DNA of 64,000 nucleotides from Streptomyces sp. NBC_00223 (GTDB taxonomy: Bacteria; Actinomycetota; Actinomycetes; Streptomycetales; Streptomycetaceae), in contig NZ_CP108109.1 in the NCBI RefSeq assembly GCF_036199905.1, forward strand, positions 3,333,501-3,397,500. The letters run 5' to 3'. Of the stretch, positions 25,125 to 33,330 are shown piece by piece. The translations under genes were made by a program, and so were the position numbers. Under the pieces are notes generated by a model. The model did no database searches. It was not told where the DNA came from and was given only the letters and a program-made list of their open reading frames with translations. The number at the start of each line of letters is the position of its first letter. The first letter of the stretch is position 1.

Positions 25125-26908
25125 CGCTTGCCCTCCTTGCGGTTGGTCAGGACGCGGGAGGTCGCGGCCGGCACCAGGACCAGGCCGAGCACGACGACCG
25201 CCGCGAGGAGCATCAGGGTCTGGGTGCCGCCCCAGCCGCTGGGACCGCCGACCGAGACCGGCTGGGCCAGCACCACCTGGCTGCTGTTGCCGCCGTTGCC
25301 GCCGCCCGAGGCGTCCCCGGTGCCGCCGTCGGCGGAACCGCCGCTGGAGGCGTCCACCGGCAGGCCGGTGTCCGGGTCGATGCCGCCCGCGCCGCCGGAG
25401 CCGGCGCCGCCGCCGCTCTCACCCCCGGCCGCACCGCCGCCCGTACCGCCGCCGGAGCCGGAACCACCGCCGCCGGCACCGCCGTTCGTACCGCCGCCGG
25501 AGGACGAACCGCCGGAGCCCGAGCCGGTGGAGCCGGAACCCCCGCTGCCGGAGCCGCCGTTCGTACCGCTGTTCCCGCCGCCGTTCGAACCGCCGCCGGA
25601 GCCGCCGGTCGTGGCGCCGCCGCTGCCGGTCGTGCAGGGCGCCGCGCCCTGCTTGTCGCACTCCTGCGGGAAGGGCGCCGACTTCGCCAGGGTGTTGGTG
25701 CCGTCGTTGCTGAACGTCGGGTTGTGGCAGCCCTTGACGTTGATGTTCTGCGTCTGCGCGCCCGGGATCCGGCGGATCTGGTCGAAGCCGGCCTGCACCA
25801 GGTTGATCGGCAGCGGCGAGTAGCCGAGCTTGGGCGCGTACTGCTGGCCCTGGCACATGAAGTAGTACGAGAAGGCCGCCAGCGTGGTGCCCTTGGCCTG
25901 GGTGAACTGGCCCTGCACCTTCAGCGGAAGGATCATGTACGAGTAGCTGGACAGCGGGTAGTTGCGCTTGTCGGTGTCGGTGTAGACGCCGCTGAGGTCC
26001 TGGGTGAGGTAGTCCGGCGAGTTCTTGTCGGTGTTGATCCGCGCCTTGATCAGCGACACCGCGACGTTGGCGGGCGTCGGCTCGGTGTAGTAGCCGGCGT
26101 GGTTGAGCACCTTCGCCACCGGGAAGTGCGCGTTCTTGGCGTACGAGTAGTTGACGTAGCCGATCGCGCCGTCGCCGTAGTCCTGTGCCACATAGCCGGC
26201 CACGCCGAGGTCGCCGGCCTGGGAGATCATGCCGGGCAGCGCCGGGTAGTACGAGGTCGAGCCGCAGGCGCCGGCCCGGCCCACCTTGCCGCAGTAGGTG
26301 TTCCACAGCGCGGTGTGCTGCTTGGACATCCACAGCGTGAACTGGGCGCTGGAGCCCGAGCCGTCGGAACGGACCACCGGCACGATCTTCTTGGCGGGCA
26401 GCCGCAGGCCGGGGTTGTCGGCGGCGATCGCCGGGTCGGCCCAGTTGGTGATGGCGCCGGTGAAGATCTTGGTGACATTCTCGCCGGAGAGCCGCAGATT
26501 GGTCAGCCGCTGGCCGTTGACCTTGAGGTTGTACATGAACACGGTGCCGCCGGCCACGATCGGCATATAGGCGTAGGAGCCGTTCGTGGGGTGCTCCGGA
26601 GCGGAGCCGTCGGTCGGGTCGGTCTGGAAGGGGATGTCGGAGACCGCGAAGTCCACCGTCCCGTTGAGGAACTGGTGCCGGCCGTCGGAGGAGCCGGTCT
26701 GCGCGTACTGGATCTCCATGCCGTACTGCTTGACGTTGCGGCGCCACTGGTCGACGGCGTTGAACGCCCAGGTCGAACCGGCGCCGGAGAGCGGGACGTA
26801 GCTGTCCGCGGCGGCGGGCTGGGCGCCGGGGCCGAACACCGAGGTGACCAGCAGGGCGAGGAGGGCCGCGAGCAGCGCGGCGGCCGGGGCTGAGGTGCGG
26901 CGGGGCAT
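25121..26908 (-). CDS. pstS: Phosphate-binding protein PstS, C-terminally membrane anchored
   Basis: 595-aa exported protein. The signal peptide is LLAALLALLVTSVFGPGAQPAAA. The PstS-like binding domain (about 35-390) has PLSGAGSTWAFNAVDQWR, VDFAVSDIPFQ, VTKIFTGAITNWADPAIA and PVVRSDGSGSSAQFT; the last is the phosphate-contact loop. Unlike lipoprotein PstS, it has no lipobox. Instead a Gly/Ser-rich linker of about 100 residues leads to a C-terminal transmembrane helix (LMLLAAVVVLGLVLVP) and a basic tail. The start ATG 26908 overlaps the pstA stop (TGATG), giving tight coupling to the permease. It is presumably an anchored phosphate receptor. Confidence 0.88.
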   Translation of the reverse strand: MPRRTSAPAAALLAALLALLVTSVFGPGAQPAAADSYVPLSGAGSTWAFNAVDQWRRNVKQYGMEIQYAQTGSSDGRHQFLNGTVDFAVSDIPFQTDPTDGSAPEHPTNGSYAYMPIVAGGTVFMYNLKVNGQRLTNLRLSGENVTKIFTGAITNWADPAIAADNPGLRLPAKKIVPVVRSDGSGSSAQFTLWMSKQHTALWNTYCGKVGRAGACGSTSYYPALPGMISQAGDLGVAGYVAQDYGDGAIGYVNYSYAKNAHFPVAKVLNHAGYYTEPTPANVAVSLIKARINTDKNSPDYLTQDLSGVYTDTDKRNYPLSSYSYMILPLKVQGQFTQAKGTTLAAFSYYFMCQGQQYAPKLGYSPLPINLVQAGFDQIRRIPGAQTQNINVKGCHNPTFSNDGTNTLAKSAPFPQECDKQGAAPCTTGSGGATTGGSGGGSNGGGNSGTNGGSGSGGSGSTGSGSGGSSSGGGTNGGAGGGGSGSGGGTGGGAAGGESGGGAGSGGAGGIDPDTGLPVDASSGGSADGGTGDASGGGNGGNSSQVVLAQPVSVGGPSGWGGTQTLMLLAAVVVLGLVLVPAATSRVLTNRKEGKR

Positions 26909-28200
26909 CAGGAGTTCTCTCCGGTAAGCGTGGTCGCGGCCGGGGTGGCGGAAGCGAGCAGCGAGGGGACGGGCGCGCGCAGGTCGTCGAAGCGCTCGAC
27001 GTCGCGGCGGGACGCGCGGGCCGCGCGGCGGGCCTGGCGCTTGGACAACTGGCCGGGTCCGCGGCCGCCGATCACCCGGGCGATGGTGAACAGCACCAGC
27101 ACCAGCGCCATCAGCACGGCCGCCGCGCCGAACCCGCGGGCCACCATGACCGGTTCGGGCGACTTGACGAAGGTGAACACGGCCAGCGGCAGCGAGACCA
27201 TCGGGGAGTTCGTCGGGTCCGCGTTGACCGCCGCGGTGTAGCCGGCGGTGAGCAGCACCGGAGAGGTCTCGCCGATGCCGCGGGCGGTGCCGAGGATGAC
27301 GGCGGTGGCCAGCCCGGAGCGGGCGGTGGGCAGCACCACGTGCCACACCGTGCGCCAGCGCGGGGCGCCGAGCGCCTCTGCGGCCTCGGTGAGGTTGCCA
27401 GGCACCAGCCGGAGTACGACGTCGGAGGCGCGGATGATGATCGGCAGCATCATCACGCTGATCGCAAGGCCCGCCGCCAGACCGGACTTGGGGAAGTGCA
27501 GGATCAGGATCCAGGTCGCGTAGACGAACAGACCGGCCACGATGGACGGCAGGGCGGTCATCGCCTCGACGATGGTCCGTACGAACCGGGCGAACCGGCC
27601 CCGGGTCTGGTTGAGGTAGACCGCGCAGGCGATGCCCAGCGGAACGGTGACGGCCAGCGCGATGGCGATCATGATCAGGCTGCCGATCAGCGCGTGCTTG
27701 ATGCCGCCGACCGTGATCGGGTCCAGCGGGCCGGCCAACTGCATGTCCTGCGTGTAGAAGTTGGACCGCACCAGCGCCTCCCGCCCGCGCAGGAAGGTGA
27801 AGCCCACCACCAGCACCAGGCCGGAGAAGAGCAGCGCCGCGGCGGACCACAGCACCACCGTCATCAGCCGGTCCCGGACGGCCGGGCCGTCGTCCTCCAG
27901 CCAGGCCAGCAGCGCGTAGGCGCCGAGGGAGACCAGATAGCCGACGACCACGAAGCCCAACGGGCCCGACAGCGGGGCCAGTCGGCCGAAGAGCAGCAGC
28001 GCGGTGCAGAATCCGGTGGCGCCCGCGCCGAGGATGTTCAGCACCTCGCCGCGGGTCACGCCGCCGAGGGCGCGCCGCCGTTCGGTGGTGTCCGGTGTCC
28101 CGTCCGGGCGGCGGTCGACGACCGTGGTGGCGGTCGCGGCCTTGTCCCTGTTCTCGTCCTTGTTCTCGTCCTTGTCCAGCAGGACCGTCGTCTCGTGCAT
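26908..28200 (-). CDS. pstA: Phosphate ABC transporter permease PstA
   Basis: 430-aa polytopic permease with the EAA-loop signature EAAEALGAPRWRTVWHVVLP and PstA-like MTALPSIVAGLFVYATWI plus TARGIGETSPVLLTAGYT. It is longer than typical PstA (about 300 residues). An N-terminal extension contains a charged Asp/Glu/Lys repeat (28141-28178), two extra hydrophobic segments and a C-terminal basic tail. It follows pstC by four bases and overlaps pstS by one, so PstC, PstA and PstS are made in order. Confidence 0.92.
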   Translation of the reverse strand: MHETTVLLDKDENKDENRDKAATATTVVDRRPDGTPDTTERRRALGGVTRGEVLNILGAGATGFCTALLLFGRLAPLSGPLGFVVVGYLVSLGAYALLAWLEDDGPAVRDRLMTVVLWSAAALLFSGLVLVVGFTFLRGREALVRSNFYTQDMQLAGPLDPITVGGIKHALIGSLIMIAIALAVTVPLGIACAVYLNQTRGRFARFVRTIVEAMTALPSIVAGLFVYATWILILHFPKSGLAAGLAISVMMLPIIIRASDVVLRLVPGNLTEAAEALGAPRWRTVWHVVLPTARSGLATAVILGTARGIGETSPVLLTAGYTAAVNADPTNSPMVSLPLAVFTFVKSPEPVMVARGFGAAAVLMALVLVLFTIARVIGGRGPGQLSKRQARRAARASRRDVERFDDLRAPVPSLLASATPAATTLTGENS

Positions 28201-28204
28201 CTCG

Positions 28205-29230
28205 TCAGCCCTCGCTCTGCGCGCCGGAGCGGGACCGGGCGACGATGGTGGAGGCGGTGAAGTTGACCACCAGGGTCAGCAGGAAGAGCGCCAGGCCCGC
28301 CGCCATCAGCGCCGACATGCCGAAGTCCGAGGAGTCGCCGTAGTGCAGGGCGATCAGCGAGGAGACGGAGTTGGCGCCGGTCTGCAGGATGTGCGGCTGG
28401 ATCTGGAAGACCGGCGAGATGATCAGGTAGACCGCGATGGTCTCGCCCAGCGCGCGGCCGAGGCCCAGCATCGTGCCGCCGATCACGCCGCCCAGGCCGT
28501 ACGGCAGCACCACCGAGCGGATCATGCCCCAGCGGGTGGAGCCGAGCGCGTAGGCGCCCTCCCGCTCGCCGGCCGGCGCCTGCGTGAAGACCTCGCGCAT
28601 CACCGAGCACATGATGGGCGCCACCATCATCGCCACCACGATGCCGGCGATGAAGGTGGAGGCGGTGTAGACGCTGGCCGAGGAGAGCGGGTCGCCCGGG
28701 TCGACACCGTCCACCCGCAGGAACGGCACCCAGTGGAACCAGGTGGACAGCCAGCGGGACAGCCCGATCACATGACCCTGGAAGAAGAACAGCCCCCACA
28801 GTCCGTAGACCACCGACGGCACGGCCGCCATCAGGTCGACCATCGCCACCAGGGTGCGGCGGGCCCGGCGCGGCGCGATCTCCGAGATGAACAGCGCGGT
28901 GCCGACCGCGAGCGGCAGCGCCACGCAGACCGCCACCGCGGCGATCAGCACGGTCCCGGTGAGGACCGCGGCGATGCCGAAATGGTGGACGTCGGGCTGC
29001 CACTGTTCAGTGGTCAGGAACCGCAGGCCCTGGACGCGCAGCGCCTGGCCCGCCCGCAGCAGCAGGAACAGGCCCACCGCCGCCATGATCGCCAGCACGG
29101 CGACACCGGAGGCGGTCAACTGCCCCCGGAAGATCCGGTCTCCGATTCCCTTGGCGACCTGCAACCGCCGGGGAGCGTCCTGTCCCCCGTCCGCCTCGGG
29201 CATGCGAGACACCACTTCTGTGGATGTCAC
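28205..29230 (-). CDS. pstC: Phosphate ABC transporter permease PstC
   Basis: 341-aa polytopic permease. Key segments are MAAVPSVVYGLWGLFFF, the EAA-like EREGAYALGSTRWGMIRSVV and LGLGRALGETIAVYLIISP, all PstC-typical. GTG 29230 is preferred because GGGGGGAAG lies four to five bases upstream; ATG 29248 is in frame but has no ribosome-binding site. It is the first gene of the locus. The 450 bp upstream contain candidate PhoP repeats. Confidence 0.92.
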   Translation of the reverse strand: MTSTEVVSRMPEADGGQDAPRRLQVAKGIGDRIFRGQLTASGVAVLAIMAAVGLFLLLRAGQALRVQGLRFLTTEQWQPDVHHFGIAAVLTGTVLIAAVAVCVALPLAVGTALFISEIAPRRARRTLVAMVDLMAAVPSVVYGLWGLFFFQGHVIGLSRWLSTWFHWVPFLRVDGVDPGDPLSSASVYTASTFIAGIVVAMMVAPIMCSVMREVFTQAPAGEREGAYALGSTRWGMIRSVVLPYGLGGVIGGTMLGLGRALGETIAVYLIISPVFQIQPHILQTGANSVSSLIALHYGDSSDFGMSALMAAGLALFLLTLVVNFTASTIVARSRSGAQSEG

Positions 29231-29345
29231 GTGTCTTCCCCCCAGCATTCCGCGAGCGCCGAGGGGCTCGGCGCTCGGGAGCAGTCAACGGCGCAACGGT
29301 GTCCAACCCCCGTTGTCCACTTAAGGAGAAAATGAACAATTGATA

Positions 29346-29370
29346 GTGAGAAGTCGTGAGAGCCCTGTGA
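29346..29370 (-). promoter_or_regulatory. Candidate PhoP-binding repeats upstream of pstC
   Basis: On the minus strand three TCAC cores recur at 11- and 10-nt spacing (plus-strand GTGA at 29346, 29356 and 29367), about 120 bp upstream of pstC. Direct repeats of about 11 nt with a TCAC core are the Streptomyces PHO-box pattern. The match outside the core is weak. The rest of the 29231-29680 gap is AT-rich for this genome and presumably holds the divergent promoters for pstC and the downstream hydrolase; no gene is evident in it. Confidence 0.35.
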
Positions 29371-29680
29371 GGATCGTCCGATATCCGGCAAAAGCCGCTA
29401 TTCGACGTCTAGTTGGTTCATACACGGATGACAGGGCGACCGGCGGGGCGGGACGTCGTGCCGCGTACGACTGCCCGTCACCGTTCGTATGTCCGCCCGG
29501 GGCCGTGGCGTTGCCGACGACACCGACGGGGATTTCTTTCGTCACCTGTTTGAACAGTGACGAATGCTGTGGGACGGTCGTCGCGCGGGCACCACCGGGG
29601 CACGGCACCGCGCACGGCCGTACTGCCGGGACCGCCCGCTACGGACAGGTCGGCACGTCGCCACGTACGGAGGGCTTCAT

Positions 29681-30754
29681 ATGATCAACAGGCGTACCTT
29701 CGGCAAGACCTTGGGACTGGGCACGGGGGTGGCCGCCGCTTCCGCGGCCGGTCTGCCGGGGCTCCCAACGGCCGCGGCGGCGACCGACTCCCCCGCCCGG
29801 AAGGGGACTTCGGCGCAGACCGCGCCGATGGCAGGTTCCGGCGCGCGCACCTCGTTCGCCGCGCTGAAGCAGGTCAGGGCCGGCCTGCTGGACATCGGTT
29901 ACGCCGAAGCGGGCCCCGCGCACGGCCCCGTGGCGATCTGCCTGCACGGCTGGCCGTACGACATCCACAGCTACGTCGACGTCGCTCCCCTGCTGGCGGC
30001 GCGGGGCTACCGGGTGATCGTCCCGTATCTCCGCGGCCACGGCACGACGCGCTTCCTGTCCCGGCGGACGTTCCGGAACGGTCAGCAGTCGGCCGTCGCG
30101 CGCGACATCGTCGCCCTGATGGACGCCCTGCGGATCGAGAAGGCCGTGCTCGCCGGCTTCGACTGGGGTTCGCGGACCGCCGACATCATCGCGGCCCTGT
30201 GGCCCGAGCGCTGCAAGGCCCTGGTGTCGGTGAGCGGGTATCTGATCACGAACGTCGAGGCCAATCGGGAGCCGCTGGCGCCGAAGGCCGAGTACGCCTG
30301 GTGGTACCAGTTCTACTTCGCCACCGAGCGCGGCCGGCTCGCGATGGAGGACCCGGACAAGCGGCACGACCTGGCCAGGCTCGTCTGGGACACCGTCTCC
30401 CCGACGTGGGACTTCGACGACGCCACCTTCGAGCGCACGGCGACGGCCTTCGAGAACCCCGACTACGCCGCCGTGGTGATCCACAACTACCGCTGGCGGC
30501 TGGGCCTGGCCGAGGGCGAGCGGCGCTACGACCGCGACGAGCGGCTGCTCGCCGCGCGGCCGGCCATCGGGGTGCCGACGCTCACGCTGGACCCCGGGCG
30601 CGACCCCTTCACCGCGCCGGGCAACGGCTCGTCGTACCGGGATCGGTTCACGGGCCCGTACGACCACCGCACGCTGCCGGACATCGGCCACAACCTGCCG
30701 CAGGAGGCGCCCGCGGCCTTCGCCCAGGCGGTCGTCGACGTGGACGGCTTCTGA
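29681..30754 (+). CDS. Tat-exported epoxide-hydrolase-like alpha/beta hydrolase
   Basis: 357-aa protein from ATG 29681 (GGAGGG seven bases upstream). The N-terminus NRRTFGKTLG followed by an Ala/Gly-rich stretch is a twin-arginine signal. The mature domain has HGWP as oxyanion loop. The nucleophile elbow is GFDWGS with Asp161 in place of Ser, the mark of epoxide hydrolases and haloalkane dehalogenases. A C-terminal DIGHNLPQEAP supplies His. The predicted role is hydrolysis of an epoxide or related electrophile outside the cytoplasm. It is transcribed away from the pst locus, with no co-transcribed partner. Confidence 0.8.
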   Translation: MINRRTFGKTLGLGTGVAAASAAGLPGLPTAAAATDSPARKGTSAQTAPMAGSGARTSFAALKQVRAGLLDIGYAEAGPAHGPVAICLHGWPYDIHSYVDVAPLLAARGYRVIVPYLRGHGTTRFLSRRTFRNGQQSAVARDIVALMDALRIEKAVLAGFDWGSRTADIIAALWPERCKALVSVSGYLITNVEANREPLAPKAEYAWWYQFYFATERGRLAMEDPDKRHDLARLVWDTVSPTWDFDDATFERTATAFENPDYAAVVIHNYRWRLGLAEGERRYDRDERLLAARPAIGVPTLTLDPGRDPFTAPGNGSSYRDRFTGPYDHRTLPDIGHNLPQEAPAAFAQAVVDVDGF

Positions 30755-30819
30755 CCGGCGCCGGGCCGTCGATGCGTGCGCGTGTGCGGACGAGCACGGT
30801 ACGTAAGCACTGGGCGAGT

Positions 30820-30844
30820 GCGTCACCGCCTTGACAGGTGACGC
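30820..30844. promoter_or_regulatory. Dyad operator (copy 1) upstream of the 70-aa gene
   Basis: GCGTCACC (30820-30827) and GGTGACGC (30837-30844) form a perfect dyad around a 9-nt spacer, GCCTTGACA, that contains a -35-like TTGACA. The same dyad with the same spacer length recurs at 33266-33294 before the CGNR regulator gene, so it is a likely binding site for a shared regulator. Confidence 0.55.
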
Positions 30845-30925
30845 GACGCGTGGGAGCGTGGTGGACACCGGAGCAGTACGGCGTACACCGCCACCGACCG
30901 AGCACCGACCGAGCGGAGGTCGACC

Positions 30926-31138
30926 GTGAAGAGCCTGAGCATCGTGAAGAGCGGGACGGTCATGGACAGCGCCGCGGCGGCGCGCCAGGCACGGTTCGGC
31001 GCCCTGCCCGAGCGCGTCCGCCACGAGGACCTGGTCGAGGAGAAGCCGGTCTCGGCGAGGGACGCGGCCGGGGACGCGTACAACCCCGAGAAGTCGTTCG
31101 TGTCCTACTCCTGCCTGGCCCTGGACCTCGGCCTCTGA
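30926..31138 (+). CDS. Orphan 70-aa protein of unknown function
   Basis: GTG 30926 has GCGGAGG six bases upstream, and the gene is followed 27 bp later by a perfect terminator hairpin, so it is a genuine stand-alone transcription unit. The product is hydrophilic and charged in its first two thirds (LPERVRHEDLVEEKPVSARD). It ends in a short hydrophobic tail after NPEKSFVSYSCLALDLGL, with a single Cys. No signal peptide or known domain is visible. The leader-like front and distinct small tail with Ser, Tyr and Cys would suit a peptide precursor, but no modifying enzyme is adjacent. A regulatory small protein under the dyad operator at 30820 is equally possible. Confidence 0.65.
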   Translation: MKSLSIVKSGTVMDSAAAARQARFGALPERVRHEDLVEEKPVSARDAAGDAYNPEKSFVSYSCLALDLGL

Positions 31139-31165
31139 CCCCGTCACCGCCATCCGTTCCGCATG

Positions 31166-31198
31166 GAGGGGCACCCCGCGACACACGGGGTGCCCCTC
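31166..31198 (+). terminator. Rho-independent terminator of the 70-aa gene
   Basis: Perfect 13-bp arms (31166-31178 and 31186-31198) with a 7-nt loop, followed by TTTA. Confidence 0.9.
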
Positions 31199-31282
31199 TT
31201 TACTCACGGGCCCGGCGCGGCCGCCGCTGTTACGATCGCGGTGACGCCGATCGCGTCCAACACCTCTGCGAGGAGACCAGAC

Positions 31283-31312
31283 ATGGCGGGTGACGACGAC
31301 ATCTCCGGGTGA
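31283..31312 (+). CDS. Leader peptide (9 codons) upstream of ABC-F gene
   Basis: ATG 31283 encodes MAGDDDISG and stops at 31310-31312. It has a strong GAGGAG site seven bases upstream, better than that of the downstream gene. A TACGAT -10-like element at 31231 lies about 50 bp upstream. A short hairpin (arms 31304-31310 and 31314-31320) overlaps the stop codon. The leader sits 152 bp before an ABC-F gene. Antibiotic-resistance ABC-F genes are often controlled by ribosome stalling on such leaders, so attenuation is the natural hypothesis. Confidence 0.45.
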   Translation: MAGDDDISG

Positions 31313-31464
31313 GACCCGGAGCTGACAGGCCACCGACCGGTGCCCAGGAGCACCGCCGCCGTGGCCGTTTCGCCGTCCCCTTTCGTCCGCGTTCTGTCCG
31401 CGTTCCGTCCATGTCCCGGGCATCGCTGTGCGCGTGCCCGTACATCCCCCTCCGAGGTCTCCTC

Positions 31465-33093
31465 ATGTCCGACGCCTCCGTCATCTGCTCGAACCTGACC
31501 TTCTCCTGGCCCGACGGCACCCCCGTCCTCGACGACCTGTCCTTCACCGTGGGCAGCGGTCGTACGGGCCTGGTCGCGCCCAACGGCTCGGGGAAGAGCA
31601 CCCTGCTCAAGCTGATCGCCGGCGAACTGCGCCCCTCCCGCGGGTCCGTGACCGTCAGCGGCACCCTCGGCCATCTCCCCCAGACCCTCCCCCTGACCGG
31701 TGACCTCACGGTCGCCGAAGTCCTGGGCGTCGCCGCGGTGATCCGCGCGCTGGACGCCGTGGAGTCCGGCGACGTCGGCGAGGAACACTTCGCGGTCATC
31801 GGCGACGACTGGGACATCGAGGAACGCACCCGCGCCCAGCTCGACCGCCTCGGCCTGGCCGGCCTCACCCTCGACCGCGCCCTCGGCACGCTGAGCGGCG
31901 GTCAGGTCGTATCGCTGGGCCTGGCCGCCCAACTGCTGAAGCGGCCCGACATCCTGCTGCTCGACGAACCGACCAACAACCTCGACCTCGACGCCCGCCA
32001 CCGGCTCTACGACACGCTGGAGGACTGGAACGGCTGTCTGCTGCTCGTCAGCCACGACCGGGCGCTGCTCGACCGCATGGAACGCGTCGCCGCACTCGAC
32101 GGCGGCGAACTGCGGCTGTACGGCGGCGACTACACGGCGTACGAGGAAGCCGTACGGGCCGAGCAGGAGGTCTCGGAGAAGAACGTCCGCAGCGCCGAGC
32201 AGGAGCTGAAGCGGGAGAAGCGCGAGCTCCAGCAGGCCCGCGAACGCGCCGAGCGCCGTACGAACAACGCCGTCCGCAACATCAAGAACGCCGGGCTGCC
32301 GCGCATCGTCGCCGGGAACAGGAAGCGTGCGGCCCAGGAGTCCGCGGGCCGGGCCGGCCAGACGCACGCCGACCGGGTCAGCGACGCCAGGTCCCGGCTG
32401 GACGAGGCCGGGCGCGCCCTGCGCGACGACCAGCGCATCACGCTCGACCTCCCGGACACCGACGTCCCCGCCGGCCGTACCCTCTTCCTCGGCGAGGGGC
32501 TGCGTCACGGCGAACGGGCGCTGTTCGCCGCGGAAGGGGTCGACCTGACCGTCCGCGGTCCCGAGCGCATCGCGCTGACCGGCCCCAACGGCTCGGGCAA
32601 GACCACGCTGCTGCGCCTGGTCAACGGCGATCTCGCCGCGGAGGGCGGGCGGATCAGGCGGGCCGACGGCCGGATCGCCTATCTGTCGCAGCGGCTGGAC
32701 CTGCTGGACCCGGACCGTACGGTGGCCGAGAACTTCGCCGCGTTCGCCCCTCTCCGGGCGGAGGCGGAGCGGATGACCCTGCTCGCCCGCTTCCTCTTCC
32801 GCGGCGCGCGGGCCCACCTCCCGGTGCGGGTGCTGTCCGGCGGCGAACTGCTGCGCGCCACCCTGGCCTGCGTGCTGTGTGCCGAACCGGCACCGCAGCT
32901 GCTGCTCCTCGACGAGCCGACGAACAACCTCGACCTGGTGAGCGCGGGCCAGCTGGAAGGCGCGCTGGGCTCCTACCGGGGGGCGTTCGTGGTGGTCAGC
33001 CACGACGAGCGCTTTCTCGCCCGGATCGGCGTGGACCGCTGGCTGCGGCTGGCCGGCGGCGAGCTGTCGGAGACGGGGGCGCCGGAGGTGTGA
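31465..33093 (+). CDS. ABC-F ribosome-associated ATPase (putative antibiotic-resistance type)
   Basis: 542-aa soluble protein with two ABC modules and no transmembrane segments. Walker A1 is APNGSGKST (39-46), signature LSGGQ, Walker B LLLDEPTNNLDL; Walker A2 is GPNGSGKTT, signature LSGGE, and again DEPTNNLDL. The DEPTNNLD motif in both modules and the long charged, Glu/Arg-rich coiled-coil linker (about residues 220-300) define ABC-F. Such proteins enter the ribosomal E site to dislodge antibiotics or rescue stalled ribosomes. ATG 31465 has GAGG seven bases upstream. A leader ORF at 31283 suggests inducible expression. Confidence 0.88.
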   Translation: MSDASVICSNLTFSWPDGTPVLDDLSFTVGSGRTGLVAPNGSGKSTLLKLIAGELRPSRGSVTVSGTLGHLPQTLPLTGDLTVAEVLGVAAVIRALDAVESGDVGEEHFAVIGDDWDIEERTRAQLDRLGLAGLTLDRALGTLSGGQVVSLGLAAQLLKRPDILLLDEPTNNLDLDARHRLYDTLEDWNGCLLLVSHDRALLDRMERVAALDGGELRLYGGDYTAYEEAVRAEQEVSEKNVRSAEQELKREKRELQQARERAERRTNNAVRNIKNAGLPRIVAGNRKRAAQESAGRAGQTHADRVSDARSRLDEAGRALRDDQRITLDLPDTDVPAGRTLFLGEGLRHGERALFAAEGVDLTVRGPERIALTGPNGSGKTTLLRLVNGDLAAEGGRIRRADGRIAYLSQRLDLLDPDRTVAENFAAFAPLRAEAERMTLLARFLFRGARAHLPVRVLSGGELLRATLACVLCAEPAPQLLLLDEPTNNLDLVSAGQLEGALGSYRGAFVVVSHDERFLARIGVDRWLRLAGGELSETGAPEV

Positions 33094-33166
33094 GCGCCGC
33101 CGAGGTGCCGGCCCCGGCCCTGCGGCTCCTGAGTCGCGGGGGTGGGGGCGGGCGGGGGCCGGGGGT

Positions 33167-33234
33167 GCCCGGTAGCCGTCCGGGAGGCGAGGGTCCGGGG
33201 GCCCGGTAGCCGTCCGGGAGGCGGGGGTCCGGGG
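33167..33234. repeat. 34-bp tandem duplication
   Basis: Two 34-bp GC-rich copies (33167-33200 and 33201-33234) differ at one base, with a degenerate third part following, just past the ABC-F stop. It may help terminate transcription, but no clean hairpin is seen. Confidence 0.8.
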
Positions 33235-33265
33235 GGCCGGGGTCCGGGGGCCGGTCACCGTCCGG

Positions 33266-33294
33266 GATCGTCACCGCTTCGACAGGTGACGATC
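33266..33294. promoter_or_regulatory. Dyad operator (copy 2) upstream of CGNR regulator
   Basis: GATCGTCACC (33266-33275) and GGTGACGATC (33285-33294) form perfect 10-bp arms around a 9-nt spacer, GCTTCGACA. This is the same motif and spacing as at 30820-30844. It lies 36 bp upstream of the CGNR regulator start, a good position for autoregulation. Confidence 0.6.
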
Positions 33295-33330
33295 CTTGCG
33301 GGCCCGCCTGTCACCTGCCAGGATGGTGAT

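Noticed and set aside
33167..33234. Possible CRISPR-like direct repeats
   Set aside because: Only two adjacent copies with no spacers; a simple tandem duplication. No CRISPR array is seen anywhere in the window, and the Cas4-like gene is part of the PIWI-RE operon.
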